Positions 21,617 through 27,211 of a stretch of DNA of 27,211 nucleotides are shown here, one piece after another. Under the pieces are notes generated by a model that saw only the letters and a program-made list of their open reading frames with translations, was not told where the DNA came from and did not search any database. The stretch comes from a virus. Position numbers and translations under genes: made by a program. The stretch covers positions 1-27,211 of the IMG/VR virus record IMGVR_UViG_3300027852_000145, one strand, 5' to 3'. The stretch's first letter is position 1. Every line of letters starts with the position of its first letter.

Positions 21617-23935
21617 TTATCTCAATGTTGAAGCTAATTGTTTGGCTCGGTCTGATCCGTTCTCATCAAACCAGCTTAGAATGCTAGCCCTCTGTTCATC
21701 GCGCTTCTGCTCTGACTCCACCATCATCTTGGACAGTGCCTCAATGTGTTTCATAGTGTCACTAGTCACCTTTTGCTCGACATCCATGATCTTGGTCTCA
21801 AGTTGAGTAGCTGATTCAAGGTCGGCTTTGTACTTATCCAGCTCGGCCTTGGTGGCATCGATCTCTATCTGTGCGCCCTCCTTGTATTCCTTTAAATCCA
21901 TCTCCCTGGATCTCATCTCGATATCAACCTGGGTCTTCACCGTGTCATTCCGCGCCTGCATAACCTGGGACTGCTCGTTTACTGCCATGCGCTGTAAATC
22001 CATCTCACCCTTCATCTGCTCCATAATCAGCTTCAGTTCAGACTCACGCTCCTTGGACTGAGCTAGTGCCATCTTGATCTGGCCGTCAATCTGGTTCTTC
22101 TCCCGGGAGACCATGACCTTTTCCTGCTCCAGTTGTAATTTCTGCTGTTCCAACTGCATCTTGAACTGAGCCGCTTGCTGCTCTGGAGTAGGCCCCTTCT
22201 CTTGTGGTTGGTAGGTGGAAGGGTCTGCGAAATACTTGTCCACACTCTCTCCATGCGACTCTACTCGGTCTGTGATGGCTGCGTGGATATGCTGGGGTAG
22301 CACATACTCGTAACCCTCGGATATGGCGGTCTGCTGTAGCTGCATGATGTCGTTATTGGCCAACAACTTGCGCTCTCTGCTGTGGTGACCAAGACCAACC
22401 ACTACCTTGCACTTGCGACCCTCTCTCCAGTGACCTGGTTCTACATCGATCCACTTATCGCCCACCTTGATTTGAAAAGACTCGTCTTGATTCTTATGCA
22501 ATAACTCATGGATATCTTGAAACAATTCCTTGAGACCGATCTCGGCAATAATGCGAGCCATAAGCTCAATCCGCATCCTGGCCGCATCGTATGCTTGGGC
22601 AATCACGCCGGTATTGATGTTAGCCAAGGCGTTGGAGTCCAGCCCCATCACCTCATCACCAATACCTGTGCGCTGCTTCATCATGTCATCCAACACCTCA
22701 AGCAAACCAAAGCTCTCAGGCGGCACGGATGGGTGAGTGATAGACATCATATGCTCACCAGGATTACCATTGCCCTTGGTGCGTACTACGCCGCCAGGCC
22801 GGGAGGTCAGTAGATCGTCCAGGTTCACACTTTCATTAACGCCCATACGGACGTTATTTGCTAAGTACATATTGTCCAGAATGCCGCGCATCAGCACGGT
22901 CCGGATCTCTTGAATATCAGATACTAGGTCGGCAAGGGACATGCCATAGAATTTGTGGGTAAGCAACACAGGAGATGCTGCTACAAAGGGAACACGGTCT
23001 ACTTCATCGATGTCCAGTAATTTGGAGCCGGTGCCTACTGAGGCTAATGTAACCTTCAGCAGTTCGGCGATGCCGTCATCATCACGGTCTATCCGGATGT
23101 AGCACTCGGTAACCCAAACAGTCCGCATGGATGGGTTCTCGCCGCTAAACCCGTCCTGCTCATCCGAGAGATGCCGGCGAGCCAGCCGCTCCTCGCTCTC
23201 GGTGTCCCCATCTGCAGGCAGTGCCTCAACTAGCTTGCGGTCATACCCTGCTTCGATCAGGTCAGATACCGTCTTCTGGACCTTGTGGAAAGTAAACCCT
23301 GCGTCCTTGGGATTTGGTGAACTAGCATCCCTGGAAATACCGAATTCTTCTGGTGGAATTACATCACACTGGATGCTGCCTTTCTTACGCTGAACCTTAA
23401 GCGTGATGTCCCATCCATCTTCTGTCTGCTCTCCATCGATCAACTCATACGTGAGCGAGTCATCAAGTAACAGCTTTTCCAGTTCCATCTCGTCCAGTCC
23501 CTTGTACTCCTCGCGCTCCCATACCGGATCTTCCCACCATGATTTGATGATTCCAGTCTTGGATATCAGAGCGTCCTTGATAAACGAATACAGAACCAGA
23601 AATCCCTCGTTGTCATCATAGAACACACTGCGAACTGCATCAGTCTCTAGTTTGCACTGCTCCTCATCGTCCTTACCGGATGGTTTGAACTCAACCGCAT
23701 TATCAGCCTCAACAAATATCCGCATCAGACTCGGCAATACTGACTCTACTGTGTCCAGTACATCCCTAGTAGCAACATTGGACCGATTCTTGACTTCCTT
23801 CACATGGTCACTCATATCGCCCAGGTAGTAGTCCATCGCTTTGGACCGCTCGGTTACTAGATCGCCCTCAGATGTGGCATGATCCAGCTCGGACTCACAG
23901 ATGGAGACTACTTCGTCGTCAGATAGTCTTGGCAT
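21617..23935 (-). CDS. Portal protein (SU10-type)
   Basis: The 772-residue protein begins MPRLSDDEVV at ATG 23935; the open frame extends to 23998, but that extension overlaps another small gene. The N-terminal half has the hallmarks of large podovirus portals: SKAMDYYLGD, NRSNVATRDVLDTVESVLPSLMRIF at 52-76, DALISKTGIIKSWWED, VIPPEEFGISRDA. A segment with MSLADLVSDIQEIRTVLMRGILDNMY follows. Residues about 590-745 form a long Gln/Lys/Glu-rich coiled coil, the expected barrel or C-terminal helix. The portal forms the dodecameric ring for DNA entry and exit. A good ribosome site is not evident; GAGGAAGG lies about ten bases upstream. Confidence 0.85.
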   Translation of the reverse strand: MPRLSDDEVVSICESELDHATSEGDLVTERSKAMDYYLGDMSDHVKEVKNRSNVATRDVLDTVESVLPSLMRIFVEADNAVEFKPSGKDDEEQCKLETDAVRSVFYDDNEGFLVLYSFIKDALISKTGIIKSWWEDPVWEREEYKGLDEMELEKLLLDDSLTYELIDGEQTEDGWDITLKVQRKKGSIQCDVIPPEEFGISRDASSPNPKDAGFTFHKVQKTVSDLIEAGYDRKLVEALPADGDTESEERLARRHLSDEQDGFSGENPSMRTVWVTECYIRIDRDDDGIAELLKVTLASVGTGSKLLDIDEVDRVPFVAASPVLLTHKFYGMSLADLVSDIQEIRTVLMRGILDNMYLANNVRMGVNESVNLDDLLTSRPGGVVRTKGNGNPGEHMMSITHPSVPPESFGLLEVLDDMMKQRTGIGDEVMGLDSNALANINTGVIAQAYDAARMRIELMARIIAEIGLKELFQDIHELLHKNQDESFQIKVGDKWIDVEPGHWREGRKCKVVVGLGHHSRERKLLANNDIMQLQQTAISEGYEYVLPQHIHAAITDRVESHGESVDKYFADPSTYQPQEKGPTPEQQAAQFKMQLEQQKLQLEQEKVMVSREKNQIDGQIKMALAQSKERESELKLIMEQMKGEMDLQRMAVNEQSQVMQARNDTVKTQVDIEMRSREMDLKEYKEGAQIEIDATKAELDKYKADLESATQLETKIMDVEQKVTSDTMKHIEALSKMMVESEQKRDEQRASILSWFDENGSDRAKQLASTLR

Positions 23936-24089
23936 TTTTAGCTGGCCTTCCTCGTTTGGGTTTCTGTTCCAACTTATCAATCCGCTGCTGTAACTCATGA
24001 ATCAGTTGAATCAAGCGGGTAATCTCGCCTATCTGCTTGGTGCTTTCTTCATCCAGGCGGTTAAGCATTCTAATTTGTCCGATTTTCAT
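23919..24089 (-). CDS. Small coiled-coil protein with AT-hook-like tail, between terL and portal
   Basis: This 56-residue gene is easy to overlook. It starts at ATG 24089, overlapping the large-terminase stop as ATGA, and its stop lies inside the portal start (17-base overlap). Residues 1-42 have a heptad-like helical pattern (IGEITRLIQLIHELQQRIDKLEQ), and residues 43-52 carry KPKRGRPAKN, very like a DNA minor-groove AT-hook. This suggests a small DNA-binding or packaging accessory protein that dimerises by its coil. The role is inferred only from this and from its position between terminase and portal; no family was recognised. Confidence 0.65.
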   Translation of the reverse strand: MKIGQIRMLNRLDEESTKQIGEITRLIQLIHELQQRIDKLEQKPKRGRPAKNAKTI

Positions 24090-25366
24090 ACTATTCCCAG
24101 TTCAGGGTAATCCAGTGGTTCCCAGTTATTCCTGGTCGGAACGTACCCCTGAGCAAACTGCATAAAGGCATCAGCGCCATTTGATGCCCAATCATGGTGT
24201 GGAGTCTGTTGGAACACATCGTCTTCTTCTTTGTACTTGTAACGGTAGTTGCACAGCGCCTCATAACCTTTTTCAACGCGCTTACCCCTCTCATCGTCGC
24301 CTTTATGAAACCAGCACTTGGGAAATACATCTCTGGCCGCTTCGATAGCTGCGTTCTTGTGTGGAGTCCGATCCACTATAACTGTCGGTCTTACTCCGCC
24401 ATCTTCAAACTGTTCCTTAATGTTCCGTTTCATCCCTAAGCGATCATGATCAGCGTCATGTGGCAGATGGTGGTTCCCGTATAGATAATCTCTAGCGCGT
24501 ATGAAGCGCACATAATGCTCGACCTCTTCAAGTCGCCCTTGGAAGTAGTCAATGAAGTGATACTCACCACCACCAACATCCTGCATAAACCAGATAGCGG
24601 TGTGGTCGTTTTTGCCGATATCGAAAAACGTATGAACCTCGCAGTTTTTCTCTATCTGGATGAATTTGTGCCTGCTGTCTTTGTGGACTTGGGTGATCTG
24701 GCTACCAAAGATTGCACCAGTTGCCAGTTGCTTCAGTTCACCTAACCAGATATGCCGATACTTTTCATAATCGGTCTTTTTCATATTCTCCATCTGTCGC
24801 TGCAGGACATCGGGGAAATATGGGTTTTCATCGTAGTTGATTTTACGCACCCAGGAATCAGGTGGTGGCTCATTCACTACAAACATCTGGTGGATGTGGT
24901 CAAACTTAAATCTGGTGTTGTACGTCACCCAGACTTCAGATCCTTCTTGCCGGATAGTTGGGTCAATGATATCCCAACTGGATTCTGTGAGACTATGCGC
25001 CTCCTCAATCCAACAGATATCTATTGCCTCAGTGGATTTAATCTCTTCTGTGTTGTGCTTGACACCCAAGAAGATAAACTCAGTTCCATTAATTCCCAGG
25101 ATCTTGTCATTGGTAACCGAATAGAATTTATTAAGCCCCATCGCATCTATCTGGAGGCTCAGGAGCTTATGTACCGACTGCTTAATGCTCTTTTGGAGTT
25201 CACGAGTACAAAGTACCCGCATAGGCCGCTCAAGACCTCTGATTAGTAATTTGCGTGCTGCCGTCCATGATTTTGCAGATCCACGACCACCCCACATGAC
25301 TTTATAGCGATGCGGGTTATCCAGATCCTTGAATGCTTTCGGGAACCGGATGTTAATTTCATTCAT
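24086..25366 (-). CDS. terL: Terminase large subunit
   Basis: The 426-residue protein is the ATPase-nuclease motor that packages DNA. Walker A is GGRGSAKS at 26-33, Walker B is IDICWIEEA at 115-123, and the coupling motif is VWVTYNT at 145-151. The nuclease domain starts near residue 245 with FFDIGKNDHTAI (candidate metal-binding Asp249), and a late ASNGADAFMQF region supplies another acidic residue. This is the PBSX/Terminase_3-like type and is of typical length. The start overlaps the small-terminase stop by eight bases with no clear ribosome site, so translation is probably coupled. Confidence 0.95.
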   Translation of the reverse strand: MNEINIRFPKAFKDLDNPHRYKVMWGGRGSAKSWTAARKLLIRGLERPMRVLCTRELQKSIKQSVHKLLSLQIDAMGLNKFYSVTNDKILGINGTEFIFLGVKHNTEEIKSTEAIDICWIEEAHSLTESSWDIIDPTIRQEGSEVWVTYNTRFKFDHIHQMFVVNEPPPDSWVRKINYDENPYFPDVLQRQMENMKKTDYEKYRHIWLGELKQLATGAIFGSQITQVHKDSRHKFIQIEKNCEVHTFFDIGKNDHTAIWFMQDVGGGEYHFIDYFQGRLEEVEHYVRFIRARDYLYGNHHLPHDADHDRLGMKRNIKEQFEDGGVRPTVIVDRTPHKNAAIEAARDVFPKCWFHKGDDERGKRVEKGYEALCNYRYKYKEEDDVFQQTPHHDWASNGADAFMQFAQGYVPTRNNWEPLDYPELGIV

Positions 25367-25706
25367 GGATTATTTTGAATAGCCCACCAAGGTCGCCAGT
25401 GTGTTCCTGTTCGATCTTATCCTTCCATCCCATGTTTTTAAGCGCGAAGATCGCACCAGACGCATGATTGGTGGTCAGAGCGATCCTTTCATACTCTGAC
25501 TCCATCATGAGTTTGGTCAGAGCAATCAGTTCCTTGAATTCTTCTCGCTTGCTGTAATCGTAGAAGTTCTGCCTGGAGGTGAAACCTAGTGCCAGTATCA
25601 AGCCGGTATACGTCGGCTGCTCCTTCTCCCTTTCGCATTTATCAAAATATGCATACAGCCGCTTATCGTACTCTTCAGGGCTGGCTACTAAGCGTTGTCT
25701 AGGCAT
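25359..25706 (-). CDS. terS: Terminase small subunit (P22 gp3-like DNA-packaging protein)
   Basis: The 115-residue protein fits the P22 gp3-like small terminase family, which recognises packaging sites and feeds DNA to the large subunit. It has a helical region with FDKCEREKEQPTYTGLILALGF (about 21-42) forming a helix-turn-helix-like unit, then SRQNFYDYSKREEF. A later part carries NHASGAIFALKNMGWKD and a final GGLFKIIHE. It sits directly upstream of terL as usual. The ATG at 25706 has no obvious ribosome site, and the leader contains an intrinsic terminator, so its expression may depend on readthrough. Confidence 0.85.
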   Translation of the reverse strand: MPRQRLVASPEEYDKRLYAYFDKCEREKEQPTYTGLILALGFTSRQNFYDYSKREEFKELIALTKLMMESEYERIALTTNHASGAIFALKNMGWKDKIEQEHTGDLGGLFKIIHE

Positions 25707-25718
25707 AAGATTCAGGCA

Positions 25719-25756
25719 ATAAAAAACCCGCGCTCCTTGTGGAGAACAGGTTTTGT
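25719..25756 (-). terminator. Intrinsic terminator upstream of terS
   Basis: An outer stem pairs AAAACC (25723-25728) with GGTTTT (25749-25754), and an inner stem pairs CTCC (25733-25736) with GGAG (25741-25744), separated by a symmetric internal loop. On the minus strand TTTTTTATTG follows. It lies between the candidate late promoter and terS. Confidence 0.65.
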
Positions 25757-25794
25757 TTGGTTAGGGTCAAGAACCCGTGTACTAATTAACCCCG

Positions 25795-25823
25795 AATATA
25801 GCCTACTTTTTGTCGGATTTCTA
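25795..25823 (-). promoter_or_regulatory. Candidate late promoter
   Basis: On the minus strand, TAGAAA (25823-25818; 4 of 6 to TTGACA) and TATATT (25800-25795; 5 of 6 to TATAAT) are separated by exactly 17 bases. Transcription would start near 25788 and meet the terminator within about 40-65 bases. This resembles a Q-type late promoter with a short leader RNA. Confidence 0.45.
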
Positions 25824-25835
25824 TTTTTTATGCCT

Positions 25836-26435
25836 TCACTCCTCCAATATCCCAATACCTACCAACCTGGCACCCACATCATTCCTGGCCTGCATGACAA
25901 ATCCATAGATTATCTCCCGCATCTCGCAAACAGACTCATACCACTGCTCGTAAAACTGCTGCCGAGGTATATCTATCTCTTTCGCCATCCGGGTAATACT
26001 GATCCCCTTGTTCCTTTGCGCTGTGAATCGACAATCACCCAGAACCAAGATAGCAATGTCATAGGCTGTCTGGAGTGTCTTGGCTTTCGCTGCACAGCCG
26101 CCGCCTGGGTTCTTCCAAGTATGCGCGGCAAGATACTTGGCCAGTGGCTTTATCTGGCGGTTTATGCCGTAGATGTAACGATAGGTGGGACCGGCTGGAT
26201 TAGGGGCTTTAGATAATTCCACTGTGATTGTCATAGCCAAGTCGTACAGGGTTCTCGGATCTGTCAGTGAAAGGCAGCTCTGCTGGATCTGGTCATGGGA
26301 CAGGATCTCGGTTGCATTCCTGATATCCGGATTATCGAAATACCTGTCTGCCCAGGATACAGCATCGTCTGTAGACTTGATGTCATCGCGCCACCAAGCC
26401 GGTAAAGTAATCACAGTGTCATCAATTACAGCCAT
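25836..26435 (-). CDS. Q-like candidate late regulator/antiterminator
   Basis: The 199-residue protein resembles lambdoid-like Q-type or related late regulators in two ways: a helical C-terminal part with a helix-turn-helix-like ITRMAKEIDIPRQQFYEQWY (about 148-167), and its location directly upstream of the late promoter-terminator pair. An N-terminal WADRYFDN-type segment and a central region (YRYIYGINRQIKPLAKYLA) are of unknown function. Antiterminator identity is an inference from position plus a weak sequence impression; an ordinary phage transcription factor is the alternative. Its start overlaps the previous stop by 14 bases, and AAGGG touches the ATG. Confidence 0.45.
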   Translation of the reverse strand: MAVIDDTVITLPAWWRDDIKSTDDAVSWADRYFDNPDIRNATEILSHDQIQQSCLSLTDPRTLYDLAMTITVELSKAPNPAGPTYRYIYGINRQIKPLAKYLAAHTWKNPGGGCAAKAKTLQTAYDIAILVLGDCRFTAQRNKGISITRMAKEIDIPRQQFYEQWYESVCEMREIIYGFVMQARNDVGARLVGIGILEE

Positions 26436-26610
26436 CCCTTATTCCCAGCCTACGCTTGCAATTTTCACATCTACACCCATTGTCCGGCATCCTCCATAAA
26501 CCAATTATGGTGCTGCTTTGTTTAATCTCACCACCAAGTATCAGTTTCACTATTTCAGCCCAAGATACCTGTATGGAATCATTGTAAAACGCACTTTTCA
26601 TCTGCTTCAT
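26422..26610 (-). CDS. Small protein with C-terminal Cys motif
   Basis: The 62-residue protein has a helical N-terminal part (SWAEIVKLILGGEIKQ, about 16-31) and a C-terminal GCRCENCKRRLGIRDGC with a CxCxxC-like group (Cys46, 48, 51, 61) that could bind zinc. It overlaps the upstream stop as ATGA and the next start by 14 bases. No family was recognised; such small Cys-rich proteins near phage regulators may bind DNA or RNA polymerase, but that is speculation. Confidence 0.5.
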   Translation of the reverse strand: MKQMKSAFYNDSIQVSWAEIVKLILGGEIKQSSTIIGLWRMPDNGCRCENCKRRLGIRDGCN

Positions 26611-26891
26611 TTGAGCTTCATCAACTGCACCCTAGCCTTGATCAATTCACTCTTCTTTGTCTTGATAGTTTCATAGGCCCGTTTAATATCATCTTTCTGC
26701 TTGTTTGCTCCTGATTCCAGCTTACGCAACAGCAGTTTTACATCGCCTTCCAAACCAATGATTTTCTGATTCAATAACCCGCGTTCTGTTAACTGTATAT
26801 TCGGGTTCATGCTGTACCCTGAAGGCAGCGAGGCCAGAATGATTTTCTCAGCTACCCTGTCGGCGCAGATGTATTGATCATATGCGTGCAT
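26607..26891 (-). CDS. Small coiled-coil protein of unknown function
   Basis: The 94-residue protein has a polar N-terminal part and a long charged helix (residues about 40-94, for example VKLLLRKLESGANKQKDDIK) likely to form a coiled coil, with a basic C-terminus. The start ATG has AGGAG at good spacing. It is translated in line with the next gene through an ATGA overlap. Function unknown. Confidence 0.6.
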   Translation of the reverse strand: MHAYDQYICADRVAEKIILASLPSGYSMNPNIQLTERGLLNQKIIGLEGDVKLLLRKLESGANKQKDDIKRAYETIKTKKSELIKARVQLMKLK

Positions 26892-26922
26892 TGTTCTTCT
26901 CCTGTCGCGCTAAACACTCATG

Positions 26923-27138
26923 CTATGAGTCATGATGGTTAACCCAGAGATCATAGTGAAAATCAGCCTTTTCCTGCTCAAATTCAAATGATGTCATAGG
27001 GGTGCCACGCATCTGCATTAGTTTAATCAAAATGTGTTCGTTGGCTGTTTCTGCCTTCCCTGTTCCGTTGTCCATTACCGAGCGGACAATATCAATAATT
27101 TCTTCATCATTACTGCGATCAATGTGATTCAAGCTCAT
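26923..27138 (-). CDS. Small hypothetical acidic protein
   Basis: The 71-residue protein is rich in Asp, Glu and His and largely helical (EEIIDIVRSVMDNG near 12-25, TSFEFEQEKADFHYDLW near 49-65). The ATG at 27138 has AGGAG at good spacing. No family or membrane segment was recognised. It is the furthest-upstream gene seen whole in this window. Confidence 0.55.
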   Translation of the reverse strand: MSLNHIDRSNDEEIIDIVRSVMDNGTGKAETANEHILIKLMQMRGTPMTSFEFEQEKADFHYDLWVNHHDS

Positions 27139-27211
27139 AACAAATCTCCTACTGTTATCAGTACTCAGTGGTCAAGGGTGCTGGCTTTCTTATTCACGGG
27201 GTATCAACTCG
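27139..27211 (-). other. Leader region at the right edge, end of an upstream gene possible
   Basis: These 73 bases contain the AGGAG ribosome site of the first small gene. Two minus-strand frames close here (TAA at 27192-27190 and TGA a few bases away), so an upstream gene probably ends just inside the window, but too little is left to identify it. No convincing promoter was seen. Confidence 0.4.

Noticed and set aside
23936-23998. Upstream extension of the portal frame to 23998
   Set aside because: It runs within the coiled-coil/AT-hook gene in another frame; MPRLSDDEVV at 23935 is the natural portal N-terminus.
24752-25246. Plus-strand open frame of 164 codons inside terL
   Set aside because: It lies wholly antisense to a strongly conserved terminase gene and has no recognisable protein features.
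1-27211. Prophage attachment site, integrase, lysogeny repressor, tRNA or CRISPR array
   Set aside because: None was seen on either strand; the window holds only late and lysis genes, so lifestyle cannot be decided from it.

Overview
This window is the late (virion and lysis) half of a tailed double-stranded DNA phage or prophage. It looks podovirus-like. There is a P22 gp3-type small terminase, a large terminase, an SU10-type portal and DUF5309 capsid, a head-tail adaptor, a beta-propeller-like tail hub, tail fibres and several glycine/glutamine-rich virion proteins. No tape-measure, sheath or major tail-tube gene is visible. The host was probably a Gram-negative bacterium, because the lysis genes include a DUF3380-type N-acetylmuramidase and small one-helix membrane proteins. 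No integrase, repressor, tRNA or CRISPR array is seen. Nearly every gene lies on the minus strand, so the map reads from right to left.

Layout in transcription order: (1) 27138-25836, four small genes, the last a Q-like candidate regulator. (2) A gap with a candidate late promoter followed by an intrinsic terminator. (3) 25706-21617, packaging genes: terS, terL, an unlisted 56-residue coiled-coil/AT-hook-like gene, and portal. (4) 21603-18357, two small virion proteins, a beta-helix protein, a protein with seven 22-24-residue repeats and a 21-codon reading frame with no normal start codon. (5) 18237-15566, small head protein, scaffold, major capsid and a conserved small protein. (6) 15569-11554, an inserted carbohydrate cassette: TPR-glycosyltransferase, GT2 glycosyltransferase, methyltransferase, PIG-L-like deacetylase, and a methyltransferase fused to a DUF120 (CTP-dependent riboflavin kinase)-like domain. 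(7) 11597-2686, adaptor, Trp-repeat protein, fibres, hub, and internal or ejection proteins. (8) 2563-1, lysis cassette: holin, two one-helix membrane proteins, a YiiX/NlpC-P60-like peptidase and an N-acetylmuramidase cut by the window edge. A plus-strand homing-endonuclease-like gene sits between the last two.

Most genes overlap by 1-16 bases (ATGA, TAATG), which implies translational coupling in one long late transcript. Hairpins followed by U-tracts on the minus strand interrupt this transcript before terS, before a small head gene, after the capsid gene and before the holin. A Q-like gene directly upstream of a promoter-terminator pair fits antitermination control of late genes. The most unusual content is the sugar-modification cassette embedded in the head-tail operon, which suggests glycan decoration of the virion. 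The DUF120 fusion within it is the most novel single protein.

All functional names come from reading translations by eye. No database search was run.
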